Shown piece after piece: positions 48,026 to 57,148 of a DNA stretch of 64,000 nt. The position numbers and the translations under genes are program-made. Origin of the DNA: CAYNHQ01 sp964397255 (GTDB taxonomy: Bacteria > Bdellovibrionota_G > JALEGL01 > DATDPG01); contig CAYNHQ010000005.1 of the NCBI GenBank assembly GCA_964397255.1, forward strand, positions 124,001 to 188,000, written 5' to 3'. Under the pieces are notes generated by a model. That model had not been told where the DNA came from and did not search any database. It was given only the letters and a program-made list of their open reading frames with translations. Each line of letters begins with the position of its first letter. Within the stretch, counting starts at the first letter, position 1.

Positions 48026-49525
48026 ATGCGACGAAACAAAATTTTGAAGGACACAGTTTCACTCAATATCTCGACGTTCGTCGTTCAAATGTTTTCGATG
48101 TTCCAAACCTTTTTGGTTATGAGAATACTTGTGCCGGAATTTTATGGCCTTTGGTTGAGTTTGCTCCTGGTCGTGTCGTACAGCGCCTACGCAAACCTTG
48201 GAACTGAGAATGGCATGGCATTTTTATTGCCCTACGACCAATTTCGGGGTGATTCAAGACGCCGCGAGGAAATTTCCGACTCCTGTTTTGTCATCTGGAC
48301 CGCATGGACGATCCTTTTTCTCGTAGGGACGGGAATCTACTTTACATTTTGGCATTCATCTTCCCAGCTTCCGCGAATCGCGGTTGTCGTCATGTCGGGA
48401 ATAATCTTATGCGAACAACAGATTCAGTTTCGTACTACGTGGCAAACCAGCGCGCTTCGAGATTTCTCGCTCGTCAGTAAATTAAACGTTCTCAAGGGAG
48501 CTATTTCTTTCGTGTTGGTGGTCTCCGGGACCTATTTGTTTCGAGAGGTAGGTCTCATGTTGGCGACACTCATAGTTTCAATCGTTCATTTGGGATTTTG
48601 GTGGGTGAAGAGTCCGTATCGGTTCACCCACCACTATACAAAAACTACGACGTTCGAACTCGTTCGAATTGGTTTCCCGATTTTTCTCGTTTCTTTCGCG
48701 GGAAAACTTATTGAAACGGCAGATCGCCTTATTTTGGTACTTTTGATGGGTCCATCTAGTTTAGGGATGTATGCCGTCACTGGTTTGGGGGGCGGATTTG
48801 TATATGGATTGATTCATCGTGCCGCTTCAGCTATGAGCCCCCATCTCCCAGAAACTTTAGGATCGCATGACAATGATCCGCGGTCTTTAGAGCCATTTCT
48901 TTTGAAACCCACCTTGGTCTTTTCATGCATTCTCTGTTGTCTCTTAATGCCACTTACTTTGGCCATCGGCCCAGTAGTCACCCATTTTCTTCCCAAGTAT
49001 GCAGGCGGGATAGAAGCCTTTTATTGTTTTATTCCTGGGTATTTTTTTTGGGGAGTAATCCTTTCCGCGAACAACGTTTTGTTGACGATCTTCGCACAAC
49101 GCCGACAACAGTGGATCAATTTTGTAATTCTGTCTTCTGCGGTCCTGATTGAAATCGTGCTTGCTTTTGTCCTAATAAAAAATGGTATGGGAATCAAGGG
49201 AGCGGCCCTCGCATCTACCTCCGCTTATGTGGTGTACGGAATCACGGTTCTTTTGTTTTCAACAAAATATACGATTTCAACCGGACGATATTCTTTTCTG
49301 TTGAATTGTCTGGCACCATTTCTTTTCTCTAGTGTCACAACGGCATCTTTAATCATCATTTCAAAATTCCTAATCCCGGATCGACCCATTCTTGTGGGAT
49401 TGTTCCAGATCTTTGGATGCCTAATAAGTATTGGAGGGATGCTCTTTTGGTTGAATCGAAAAATACCGCTCCACACCCAGCTTTCATCGTTGTGGTGGAC
49501 ATGGAAGATTAAAAGACATGTCTGA
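48026..49525 (+). CDS. Polysaccharide flippase, MOP superfamily (Wzx-like)
   Basis: 499 aa with 12-14 TM helices, matching lipid-linked repeat-unit flippases. Characteristic: N-terminal KILKDTVSLNISTFVVQMFS and MRILVPEFYGLWLSLLLVV, central VRIGFPIFLVSFAGKLIETA and ADRLILVLLMGPSSLGMYAV. It should move the undecaprenyl-linked unit from the inner to the outer leaflet for the polymerase. The ATG has a weak AAGGAA 2 nt upstream. It heads a forward operon with two GT4 genes and a GT2 gene. Confidence 0.93.
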   Translation: MRRNKILKDTVSLNISTFVVQMFSMFQTFLVMRILVPEFYGLWLSLLLVVSYSAYANLGTENGMAFLLPYDQFRGDSRRREEISDSCFVIWTAWTILFLVGTGIYFTFWHSSSQLPRIAVVVMSGIILCEQQIQFRTTWQTSALRDFSLVSKLNVLKGAISFVLVVSGTYLFREVGLMLATLIVSIVHLGFWWVKSPYRFTHHYTKTTTFELVRIGFPIFLVSFAGKLIETADRLILVLLMGPSSLGMYAVTGLGGGFVYGLIHRAASAMSPHLPETLGSHDNDPRSLEPFLLKPTLVFSCILCCLLMPLTLAIGPVVTHFLPKYAGGIEAFYCFIPGYFFWGVILSANNVLLTIFAQRRQQWINFVILSSAVLIEIVLAFVLIKNGMGIKGAALASTSAYVVYGITVLLFSTKYTISTGRYSFLLNCLAPFLFSSVTTASLIIISKFLIPDRPILVGLFQIFGCLISIGGMLFWLNRKIPLHTQLSSLWWTWKIKRHV

Positions 49526-50678
49526 CGCAATCAAAGTCGCATACCTTACGGATGGAATCTTCCCTTGGGCAATGGGGGGGATGCAGAAATTTAGCCGACA
49601 ACTTCTCGATCAGCTCTTGCTCGATTCAAGCCTGCAAATAGATCTACTGACTTATGTGCCTGATCGCGAAAAATTTGTAACCGTTTCAGAAGTAAAAGAA
49701 AGTCTGGGCAAGCTCCATAACGCCTACATTCCCCCCAAAATTCAGCTCCCGAATTTTCCGGGCCACTATCTTTGGGAAAATCATCTGATTTCCAAAAAAA
49801 TGAGTTCAGTTTTGGAGAGAGAAAAATACGATGTTGTTTTCGGTCATGGGTTTACTCTTTGGCATTATTTGACACGTAAAAATCGATCACCTGCAATTGT
49901 TCACTTGCATGGTTTGGAGCCCTACCAATCTTTATCCACGTGGCTCGAACAATTACGAAGCGTTCCTTTGCGTATTCCGATTCGTTCCATTGCTCGCAAA
50001 TCAGACCGAGTGATTAGTCTTGGAAATTTTTTTTCACAAATTTTTGAAAAAAAAATTGGAGTTGTGAAAGAGAAAATAATAGAAATTCCTGGGGCTGTTG
50101 ATTCAGGTTGGATTAAAAAACAGAAATCTTTCCGACGGTCTAGGAAATCATCCGCCCGTTTTACTTTTCTCTATGTTGGGCGTTATGAAAAGAGAAAGGG
50201 AATTGAATTGATATTAAAAGTAGCGAAGGGAATTCGAGAAGCGGAATTCGAGTTTGCGGGGGAAATGCCTTTAAAACTGATGAAAAGGTGTGAGACGTGG
50301 CCAAATGTTCGTTTCCTGGGCCCCATTTGGGACGAAGACCAGCTGCTTAGGCATTATACCGAGGCAGACTGTGTGGTAGTTCCAAGTTACGCCGAGGGGA
50401 TGCCAATGGTGGTCTTAGAGGCTATGGGAGCCGGTCTTCCCGTGATCGCAAGCTCCGTGGGAATGATACCGGAAATGCTCAAGGATGGAGGTGGTTTGCT
50501 GGTTAGGCCGGGGAGCCGAGAGCAACTGTATGATGCTATGAAACAAATGATGGCTATGACGAAGGAATCTCTTCGAGAAATGGGAAGAAAGGGGCAGGAG
50601 AAAGTTTTAAGACAATACACATGGGAGAAGGTGGGGAGGCAATTCTCGGCCCTTATTCATGAGTTGGCACGAAAATGA
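49518..50678 (+). CDS. Glycosyltransferase family 4
   Basis: 386-aa GT-B enzyme. N-domain VAYLTDGIFPWAMGGMQKFS (glycine-rich GGMQ loop) and IVHLHGLEPYQS; donor domain FLYVGRYEKRKGIELILKVA with PSYAEGMPMVVLEAMGAGLP (E-x7-E) and VIASSVGMIPEML. It starts 8 bp inside the flippase gene and overlaps the next gene by 4 bp (50675-50678). AT-richer than the flanking housekeeping genes. Cytoplasmic, probably membrane-associated. Confidence 0.9.
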   Translation: MSDAIKVAYLTDGIFPWAMGGMQKFSRQLLDQLLLDSSLQIDLLTYVPDREKFVTVSEVKESLGKLHNAYIPPKIQLPNFPGHYLWENHLISKKMSSVLEREKYDVVFGHGFTLWHYLTRKNRSPAIVHLHGLEPYQSLSTWLEQLRSVPLRIPIRSIARKSDRVISLGNFFSQIFEKKIGVVKEKIIEIPGAVDSGWIKKQKSFRRSRKSSARFTFLYVGRYEKRKGIELILKVAKGIREAEFEFAGEMPLKLMKRCETWPNVRFLGPIWDEDQLLRHYTEADCVVVPSYAEGMPMVVLEAMGAGLPVIASSVGMIPEMLKDGGGLLVRPGSREQLYDAMKQMMAMTKESLREMGRKGQEKVLRQYTWEKVGRQFSALIHELARK

Positions 50679-51823
50679 AAATTCCTCGCGTAGCGATCCT
50701 AGCTGAGATTCCTACTCCTTATCGACAACCCATTTTCGACCGCCTGCTCGAACAAACCGATTTCGAATTTCATATCTTCTTTTTAAGCGAGCGCCAAAAG
50801 GACCGCTCATGGAATATCCCGCTTCCCGATTCGCATCGGATCCATACGGTGCCAAGCTGGCAATGGTGTTTCTACGGAAAGCATACGCTTTATATCAGTC
50901 GCGAATATCGTTCCGTTCTTTCAGGAATTGTGTTTGATGCTGTTGTCGTCTCCGGGTATGCGCAGCCACTGTTTCTATACACGCTCATTTATGCGCGAAA
51001 GAACCAGATCCCTTATATTGTCTGGACGGAAAGTCATCACCAAAAGGAAAGATCCAAATGGTTGGTAAAGGTTAAAAAATCGATCCTTCGCAAGATCTAC
51101 GGCGAATCGGCGGCTAATATTGTCACGGGGAAGTGGGCCGCTCAATATGTCGCTTCTTACGGCGCGGTCACCGAAAATATCTTTTCCGTTCCTAATAGTG
51201 TGGATGCACTCAAATTCCGAGAAAGGGTTCGAAGTGTACGGGAAAAAACGGAAGGACTTCATCTGAGTTGGAGCTTGAAAAGTCCTGTCATTTTATTTGT
51301 CGGGGCATTGACGCATCGGAAGGGGGTCGATCTCTTGTTGAAAGCGGTGAGGGCCCTTGTCAGCAAGGAAATGCATCTGGATCTTGTCCTTGTAGGGGAG
51401 GGCCCCATGGTCCCGACGATCAAAGAAGGAGATCCCCTTCTGGGCCGCGTGCATGCGGTGGGATACGTCTCCCCAGAGAGATTGCCGTTTTATTATTCCG
51501 CAGCCGACATCTTTGTTCTTCCTTCCAGACAGGAGACCTATGGTGCCGTAATGTGCGAGGCGCTTGCTGCTGGACTTCCCCTCATCGCCTCTTCCGCCGT
51601 TGGCGCGGGACCCGATTGTATTATTGAAGGGATCAATGGTTACATCTTTGAATCAAATCGGGTGGACTTGCTCGAAGAACGGTTGGGCCGACTCATTCAA
51701 GATCAAACTCTTCGCGAGAGAATGGCCAAAGCCTCGTTGGAGCATGCGGCAAACTTCACGCATGATCGATCGGTTGATAATATTGTTCGTGCGGTGGAAA
51801 CAGCTATTCGAAAGCATGCATGA
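50675..51823 (+). CDS. Glycosyltransferase family 4
   Basis: 382-aa GT-B enzyme. N-domain RVAILAEIPTPYRQPIFDRL and the acceptor part YIVWTESHHQKE; donor domain ILFVGALTHRKGVDLLLKAV, LVLVGEGPMVPTI and PSRQETYGAVMCEALAAGLP (E-x7-E). Members with the TPYR start commonly add hexoses in O-antigen and capsule repeat units. Overlaps both neighbours by 4 bp, so it is translated as part of the flippase operon. Confidence 0.9.
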   Translation: MKIPRVAILAEIPTPYRQPIFDRLLEQTDFEFHIFFLSERQKDRSWNIPLPDSHRIHTVPSWQWCFYGKHTLYISREYRSVLSGIVFDAVVVSGYAQPLFLYTLIYARKNQIPYIVWTESHHQKERSKWLVKVKKSILRKIYGESAANIVTGKWAAQYVASYGAVTENIFSVPNSVDALKFRERVRSVREKTEGLHLSWSLKSPVILFVGALTHRKGVDLLLKAVRALVSKEMHLDLVLVGEGPMVPTIKEGDPLLGRVHAVGYVSPERLPFYYSAADIFVLPSRQETYGAVMCEALAAGLPLIASSAVGAGPDCIIEGINGYIFESNRVDLLEERLGRLIQDQTLRERMAKASLEHAANFTHDRSVDNIVRAVETAIRKHA

Positions 51824-52746
51824 CGGATCACCGTGAATCCATCGCTATCCTTCTCCCCTGTTTCAACGAAGAACTCACCGTGGGGAAAACAGTTTCAAAT
51901 TTTCATTCGCAGTTCCCGAATGCCGAAATCATAGTTTGTGACAATGCAAGTGACGATCGAACGGCCGAAAAAGCGCGTGAAACGGGCGCCAGAGTCCTGT
52001 TTGAGCCGAGACGTGGGAAGGGATTTGCCGTACGAAAGCTCTTTTCTGAGGTCACGGCTGATTTCTACATCCTTGCCGACGGGGACAATACGTATCCGGC
52101 CGAGGAGGCTCGAAAACTCTTCGCATTGGTTCGTTCGGGAACGGCTGATGTGGCGATTGGAAATCGGCTGGCGGGCGGAAGCTATCATCAATCGAGTTCA
52201 CGACGGTTTCACTTTACGGGAAACCATCTCATTGCTTATGTGGTTACCCGCTTCTTCGGACAAAAAGTGGGGGATCCTCTTTCAGGGCTTCGAATCTTTT
52301 CACGCAAATTTGTAAAGTCAGTACCCCTTATCAGTCAGGGGTTTGAAATTGAAACCGAACTGACATTGCAGGCGATGGATAAGGGTTTTGTGACGACGGA
52401 GTTGCCGATCTTGTATAACTCCCGGCCAGAAGAAAATCCTTCCAAGTTGAGAACCTTCTCGGACGGGGCTCGCATCATCACGATGTTTTTTCGGTTTGCT
52501 CTTTATTTTCGCCCCTTGGTTATCACGTTGTCGCTTTCGGTACTTTCATTCATGGCTGCGCTTCTGCTAGGATTTGCGCCTGTCATGGAATATTTCACAC
52601 AGCAATATGTCTATAAGGTTCCATCTCTGATTGTGGCCGTAAGCGCACTAATGATTTCGGTTCTTTCGTTTTTTCTCGGGTTCGTCTTGGAATCACTTCG
52701 CTATGCGCGAATGGAAAATTTCTTACTTTCGTTGCGAAATCGCTAA
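51820..52746 (+). CDS. GtrB/DPM1-like membrane glycosyltransferase (family 2)
   Basis: 308 aa. The GT-A domain (1-230) has IAILLPCFNEELTVGKTVSN, VCDNASDDRT, the metal motif ILADGDNTYP (DxD) and GDPLSGLRIFSRKFV. Two C-terminal TM helices (VITLSLSVLSFMAALLLGFA; VSALMISVLSFFLGFVLESL) anchor it. Enzymes of this kind transfer a sugar to polyprenyl phosphate, giving the donor for periplasmic modification of the polymer. Its TAA directly abuts the stop of the convergent alcohol dehydrogenase gene. Confidence 0.9.
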   Translation: MTDHRESIAILLPCFNEELTVGKTVSNFHSQFPNAEIIVCDNASDDRTAEKARETGARVLFEPRRGKGFAVRKLFSEVTADFYILADGDNTYPAEEARKLFALVRSGTADVAIGNRLAGGSYHQSSSRRFHFTGNHLIAYVVTRFFGQKVGDPLSGLRIFSRKFVKSVPLISQGFEIETELTLQAMDKGFVTTELPILYNSRPEENPSKLRTFSDGARIITMFFRFALYFRPLVITLSLSVLSFMAALLLGFAPVMEYFTQQYVYKVPSLIVAVSALMISVLSFFLGFVLESLRYARMENFLLSLRNR

Positions 52747-53796
52747 CTATTTTTTGAGTGAAGCGATGTCGATGACGAATCGGTATCGGACATCTCCACG
52801 AATCGTTCGTTCATAGGCGTCGTTAATTTTCTCGATTGGGATCGTTTCAATGTCACTGGCAATTTCGTGCTTGCCGCAGAAATCTAGCATCTCCTGTGTC
52901 TCTTTGATTCCTCCGATCAGAGATCCCGCAAGAGTGCGTCGCTTAATAATCAAGCTGAACGCATGAACCTGAGGCGCCTTCGGAGGTACGCCTAAAAGGA
53001 CCATAGCGCCATCCCTTTTGACGAGGCTCAAGTATTGATTCCAGTCGAGATCGACGGAAACCGTGTTGAGAATGAGATCAAATGTATTAGCCAGCTTCGA
53101 AAACGTATTTGCGTCCGAAGTTGCGTATACCTCCGACGCTCCGAACCGAACCGCGTCTTCCTTTTTTCGAAGCGATTGACTGAGCACGGTTACATCTGCA
53201 CCCATGGCTTTAGCGAGTTTGACCCCCATGTGGCCCAGGCCTCCCATTCCCACAATGGCGACTCGTTTTCCTTTCCCTGCTCCCCAATGGCGAAGAGGAG
53301 AGTACATCGTAATTCCGGCGCAAAGGAGAGGAGCGGAACGATCAAGAGGAAGACTCTTCGGCATCCGCAAAACATAATCTTCATTTACGACAATTTGCGT
53401 GGAGTAACCTCCAAACGTCGGCGTTTTTCCATCTTTCTCGCGCCCATTGTAAGTCACCACGAGACCACCCTCGCAGTATTGTTCAAGGCCGTCACGACAA
53501 GAAGGGCACGTCTGACATGAATCGACGAAGCAACCAACACCGACAGGGTCTCCCACCTTATACCTTTTAACATTCGCTCCGACTCGGGTCACGACACCCG
53601 TAATTTCATGGCCGGGAACCATGGGAAATATCGATCCACCCCATTCATCTCGAGCCTGGTGAATGTCCGAGTGGCAAACGCCGCAGTAGCGAATTTCGAT
53701 AAGGAGGTCATTTTTCCCGACCTCCCTTCTTTGAAATGTAAAGGATGTCAGAGGGCTTTTTGCATGTAACGCGGCATAACCTTCGGTTTCAAGCAT
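52747..53796 (-). CDS. Zinc-dependent alcohol dehydrogenase (CAD/AdhC type)
   Basis: 349-aa NAD(P)-dependent MDR enzyme oxidising or reducing an alcohol/aldehyde. Catalytic zinc ligands appear in YCGVCHSDIH (Cys, His) and GHEITG (His-Glu); the structural zinc is held by CQTCPSCRDGLEQYC; the cofactor site is VGMGGLGHMGVKLAKAMG. The EYCEGGLVVTYNG stretch and size match the YahK/YjgB and cinnamyl-alcohol type. ATG 53796 is chosen for its AAAGGAG site. It stands apart from the glycan genes on both sides and has its own promoter; metabolic role unknown. Confidence 0.93.
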   Translation of the reverse strand: MLETEGYAALHAKSPLTSFTFQRREVGKNDLLIEIRYCGVCHSDIHQARDEWGGSIFPMVPGHEITGVVTRVGANVKRYKVGDPVGVGCFVDSCQTCPSCRDGLEQYCEGGLVVTYNGREKDGKTPTFGGYSTQIVVNEDYVLRMPKSLPLDRSAPLLCAGITMYSPLRHWGAGKGKRVAIVGMGGLGHMGVKLAKAMGADVTVLSQSLRKKEDAVRFGASEVYATSDANTFSKLANTFDLILNTVSVDLDWNQYLSLVKRDGAMVLLGVPPKAPQVHAFSLIIKRRTLAGSLIGGIKETQEMLDFCGKHEIASDIETIPIEKINDAYERTIRGDVRYRFVIDIASLKK

Positions 53797-53824
53797 GAGG
53801 ACTCCTTTGTTGAAAATCGGGGGC

Positions 53825-53853
53825 CTTATACGCCAGATCGACGCTTGGCTCAA
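53825..53853 (-). promoter_or_regulatory. Promoter of the alcohol dehydrogenase gene
   Basis: TTGAGC (53848-53853), a 17-bp spacer and TATAAG (53825-53830) on the minus strand. The -10 matches consensus at 5 of 6 and the -35 at 4 of 6. The start would be near 53818, leaving a ~22-nt leader with the AAAGGAG of the gene, so this one is a normal leadered transcript. Confidence 0.55.
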
Positions 53854-53889
53854 TAGTCAAGCCGACGATTTCGAGGCACTATTGTAAAA

Positions 53890-54621
53890 GTGGAATCAGA
53901 TTCGAATGTACCACAGCTGTCCGTTATCATCCCCATGTATAACGAAGCCGAAAGGTTCCAGGTTGGATTAATTCCGATCCTTAAATACCTCGAGGTGAAG
54001 TTTCCACGATCGGAAGTCCTTTTGGTTGACGATGGAAGTCACGACGACACATCCACAAAATTAAAAGAGCTCATCAATGGGTTTCCAAATTTGGCGGTAA
54101 AGGCAATTTCATTCGCTGTTAACCGAGGGAAGGGAGCGGCTGTGCGCGAAGGAATGCGAAAGGCGACAGGGACGTATCGCCTATTTGCCGATGCCGATAA
54201 TGCAACACCCATCGAAGAAATTGAACGCCTTCTTCCTATGGTTAAGACGTCGGAATCCATCGTTATCGGTTCCAGAGGACTGGATTCCACGAAGCTAGAA
54301 GTACGCCAGCCCTGGTGGCGCGAGCGAGCCGGGAGAATTTTTAATGCGCTTCTTCGTTTCATCGTGGGGCTCCCGTTTCATGATACGCAGTGTGGTTTCA
54401 AACTCTTCGGCGCAAAAGCCGCCGAAATTTGTTTTAGAAAACAGCGTTTAGACGGATTTGCCTTCGATGTAGAGCTTTTGTGGATCGCTCGATCCCATCA
54501 CTTTCCGGTGACCGAGGTTCCCGTGAGATGGAGGCATGTTCCTCAGAGCCGGGTTCAGCTCCTCACACATGGTTTTCGAATGGCGATCGATGCGCTACGA
54601 ATTCGTTTTTTTCGCGAATAG
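53890..54621 (+). CDS. ALG5/DPM1-like glycosyltransferase (family 2)
   Basis: 243 aa, soluble GT-A enzyme. SVIIPMYNEAERFQVGLIPI, LLVDDGSHDDTS, NRGKGAAVREGMRKATG, the DxD-type YRLFADADNATP and HDTQCGFKLFGAKAA are typical of dolichyl/polyprenyl-phosphate glucosyltransferase-like proteins. The start is GTG 53890. Its 3' end overlaps the convergent methyltransferase gene by 27 bp (54595-54621), so one of the two C-termini may be shorter in reality, but both frames look natural. Confidence 0.88.
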   Translation: MESDSNVPQLSVIIPMYNEAERFQVGLIPILKYLEVKFPRSEVLLVDDGSHDDTSTKLKELINGFPNLAVKAISFAVNRGKGAAVREGMRKATGTYRLFADADNATPIEEIERLLPMVKTSESIVIGSRGLDSTKLEVRQPWWRERAGRIFNALLRFIVGLPFHDTQCGFKLFGAKAAEICFRKQRLDGFAFDVELLWIARSHHFPVTEVPVRWRHVPQSRVQLLTHGFRMAIDALRIRFFRE

Positions 54622-55332
54622 AACAAGTGAGGTGCCCATAGGCCATGTGCTACATCGTAACCAGGTGGCTTCACACTTACACCAAAGAATAAGGAATTGG
54701 TTAAACCAACCCGGAACATCGACATAACTGCTAATGGGCTGAGGTGACCCTCGTGGGGATCGAAATCGACGAAGGATAGTTCCTAAAAGTAAGAACACAA
54801 AGATGGACGAAAGAAAAAGTATTCTCCATTGCGATTTCGGAAAAAGGTGAAGTAATTCTTTCCGTTGATACCTTCGAAAATGACCAAGTGCCTCATCGTG
54901 CGAAGAGTAAAGAGCAGGATAAGCGGGAACAGTCACGAGAAAATACCCGCCTGATCGGACTATAGTTCCAATTTCGTCAACGGCATGAGAGTCGTTTTCA
55001 ATATGTTCTAAAACATCGGCGGCAATCACAATGTCAAATTGGTTTGGGCGAAACGGGAGAAATTCAGCGCGAGCTACCACACGAAGGGGAACGCGGCTTT
55101 GAAGAAGTGGAATGGTCATTGCCGGCTCGACGACCACGAAACGGGTTTCGCCCCCAAAAAGCTCTTTCGTTTCTCCTCCTGCGCCCCCGACATCCAGTAC
55201 CCAAGGCTCTGACCTCTCGGGAATCGAAAATCGTCGAAATACAACTCTTAGAAAATTGCGTTTAGCGATATGCCACCAGTATGTTCGTTCACGCTCAGCG
55301 AGACGAGCTTCTTCCGAGTCGCTTAAGCGCAT
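54595..55332 (-). CDS. SAM-dependent methyltransferase, class I
   Basis: 245 aa. SAM motif I VLDVGGAGGETKELF (about 45-59), motif II-like FVVVEPAMTIP, and IVIAADVLEHIENDSHAVDE (motif IV region, 106-122), typical of UbiE/Methyltransf_11 folds. The N-terminus RERTYWWHIAKRNFLRVVF and a hydrophobic helix near 175-190 (ILFLSSIFVFLLLGTI) suggest a membrane-associated lipid or sugar methylase of the glycan locus. The methyl acceptor cannot be read. ATG 55332 overlaps the end of the glycosyltransferase gene at 55323 by 10 bp. Confidence 0.86.
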   Translation of the reverse strand: MRLSDSEEARLAERERTYWWHIAKRNFLRVVFRRFSIPERSEPWVLDVGGAGGETKELFGGETRFVVVEPAMTIPLLQSRVPLRVVARAEFLPFRPNQFDIVIAADVLEHIENDSHAVDEIGTIVRSGGYFLVTVPAYPALYSSHDEALGHFRRYQRKELLHLFPKSQWRILFLSSIFVFLLLGTILRRFRSPRGSPQPISSYVDVPGWFNQFLILWCKCEATWLRCSTWPMGTSLVLFAKKTNS

Positions 55333-56510
55333 TTGGCAAACAGGTTAGCGTAAGCTTTTCTCATAGGTATGCGACCCCCATGGTCTTCCATCCACTTTCT
55401 TCCTCGCGCTCCCATTTCAAGCGTTTGTCCCCGATTTGACGCCAGTTGCCGAATCGCTTCCGTCACCGCCTTTCCCAGAGGTGGAACCAAGAGACCGCAA
55501 TGTGAGTCCTTCGTAATTTGCGCGATATCAGAATCTTCCGACACGTTGGCCAATATGGCCCGACCAACCGCCATAGCGCCATAAATTTTGCTCGGAACAA
55601 TGGCTCCTGTGAGCGAAGGCTTGAGTGAAACATAATGAACATCCGCCGCGCTGAGCGATTCTGCGAGACCTTCAGAGGGCTGATACGGGAGGAAACGAAC
55701 ATTGCTCAATTTGCGTCGCTCTGCTTCGCGCTCCAACTCTTCTTTTCGTTTTCCGTCGCCGACCATGAGATACAGGATGGTCGAATCCGATAAGGTTTCG
55801 GCGGCGGCGTCGAAAAGGGTTTCAAAATCTTGGGATAGTCCCAAGTTACCCGAGTGCATCACCACGAATTGAGAGGAATCAATTCCATGCTTCTTTCTAA
55901 AAGTCTTGCCTGAACAAGGCCTTAATTCGTCGAGGTCTTGCCAATTTGGAATCACCGACACCTGGCCTACTCGCGCCCCCTTCGCATAAAGGCGCTTTTC
56001 CATGTCCGTTCCGATGGCCACGACATGGGTAGCATTCCGAATCACATTTTCCATCATCCGCCTTAACAGCATTACAATCATTTTTGAGTCAAATCTTTTC
56101 ATCCCAATTAGAACTTCGGGGTAAAGATCTTGCGAAACAAAGATGAATTTTCCTCCGCTTATTTTCTTGATGATTGTTGCCACTGCGCTAATGAGAGGCG
56201 GGTCACTCCAAGAAACGATGACATCGTACTTAGGCAGTGTCAGAGACCGGAAAAACGCATAGCCGAGAAAAAGAAAATAATTAAAGAGACGTACAAATAA
56301 ATTTGAGCGTGAAAAGGGAAGCAAGGGTGCGCGGTGAACCCGCACATTCGATCTCCAGATTGGCGAATTGGACTCGGGATCGTATGTGGGCTCACCGCAG
56401 ACAATTGTGATGTCGTGATCATGGGAGATGTCTTCCACCCACTGGCCCAGAAGAATGGCAGTAGCTGATCGATCGGGTGGGAAATACTGGTTGAGCACGA
56501 GAAGATTCAC
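55323..56510 (-). CDS. Glycosyltransferase family 4 (WbuB-like)
   Basis: 395-aa GT-B enzyme of the WbuB/WcaI type. The N-terminus MNLLVLNQYFPPDRSATAIL with GQWVEDI is typical; a hydrophobic stretch near 85-100 (YFLFLGYAFFRSLTL) recalls the membrane-binding helix of the group. Donor domain: VMHSGNLGLSQDFETLFDAA, YLMVGDGKRKEEL and LKPSLTGAIVPSKIYGAMAV. It is the upstream gene of the methyltransferase pair. The 60-bp gap to the Trm112-like gene marks the end of the polysaccharide locus. Confidence 0.9.
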   Translation of the reverse strand: MNLLVLNQYFPPDRSATAILLGQWVEDISHDHDITIVCGEPTYDPESNSPIWRSNVRVHRAPLLPFSRSNLFVRLFNYFLFLGYAFFRSLTLPKYDVIVSWSDPPLISAVATIIKKISGGKFIFVSQDLYPEVLIGMKRFDSKMIVMLLRRMMENVIRNATHVVAIGTDMEKRLYAKGARVGQVSVIPNWQDLDELRPCSGKTFRKKHGIDSSQFVVMHSGNLGLSQDFETLFDAAAETLSDSTILYLMVGDGKRKEELEREAERRKLSNVRFLPYQPSEGLAESLSAADVHYVSLKPSLTGAIVPSKIYGAMAVGRAILANVSEDSDIAQITKDSHCGLLVPPLGKAVTEAIRQLASNRGQTLEMGARGRKWMEDHGGRIPMRKAYANLFAKCA

Positions 56511-56570
56511 GATCGATAAAGATGATACCCGGCGTTGGCAGAGATGCTATTCCGAGGTAATCTCCCGGCC

Positions 56571-56750
56571 ATGGTTGCTAAAGAGCTGCTCGACATTTTG
56601 GTCTGCCCGAAATGCAAAGGAGATCTTCGCTACCGGGAAAATCTTCCCTCGCTCGATTGCCTGGTGTGTCGTCTTCGATATTCGATTCGAGATGATATTC
56701 CGGTGATGTTGATCGAGGAGGCGACCTCCCTTTCGGCATCGGACCGCTGA
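56571..56750 (+). CDS. Trm112-family zinc protein (UPF0434/YcaR)
   Basis: 59 aa. MVAKELLDILVCPKCKGDLR opens the family signature; four cysteines (12, 15, 30, 33) form the zinc knuckle CPKC...CLVC, followed by YSIRDDIPVMLIEEA. In eukaryotes Trm112 activates methyltransferases; the bacterial role is less clear. The frame extends to 56535, but MVAKELL is the usual start. It lies 5 bp before acpS, and both are oriented toward the housekeeping block. Confidence 0.88.
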   Translation: MVAKELLDILVCPKCKGDLRYRENLPSLDCLVCRLRYSIRDDIPVMLIEEATSLSASDR

Positions 56751-56755
56751 CACAG

Positions 56756-57139
56756 GTGAGGGTGGTCGGCATAGGAATTGATTTAGAAGAAGTTCTCCGA
56801 TTTCGTCGAAGACCGTTTTCAAAAAATACACGCTTTTATCGCCGTCTTTTTTCCGACATCGAAATTCATTACTGCCTGTCGTTTGCCGATCCCGCGCCAC
56901 ATTTTGCCGCGCGCTTTTGTGCGAAAGAAGCGCTGGTAAAAGCCTCTCACAATGTCTTTGCGATGCGGCTTTTCGATGTACAAGTGCAGAACCAAAAAAA
57001 TGGAGCTCCCCTATTGTGCCCATGGGCGAAACGAAAGGAGGTACTCCGCTTTTTTAAAACTCATGAGGCCTACTTGTCGCTAAGCCATACGGATTCTTTC
57101 GGTTTAGCGTTTGTTGTGGTTACAAAGAAACGGAAGTAG
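56756..57139 (+). CDS. acpS: Holo-[acyl-carrier-protein] synthase
   Basis: Transfers 4'-phosphopantetheine from CoA to the ACP serine. 127 aa, normal length. The metal-binding Asp9 lies in GIGIDLEEV and Glu58 in HFAARFCAKEALVKA, the two signature sites. The start is GTG 56756 (MRVVGIGIDL). Acts in fatty-acid synthesis together with enzymes such as FabH at 10433, although the genes are distant. It precedes yicC by 9 bp. Confidence 0.92.
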   Translation: MRVVGIGIDLEEVLRFRRRPFSKNTRFYRRLFSDIEIHYCLSFADPAPHFAARFCAKEALVKASHNVFAMRLFDVQVQNQKNGAPLLCPWAKRKEVLRFFKTHEAYLSLSHTDSFGLAFVVVTKKRK

Positions 57140-57148
57140 AGAAGGACC

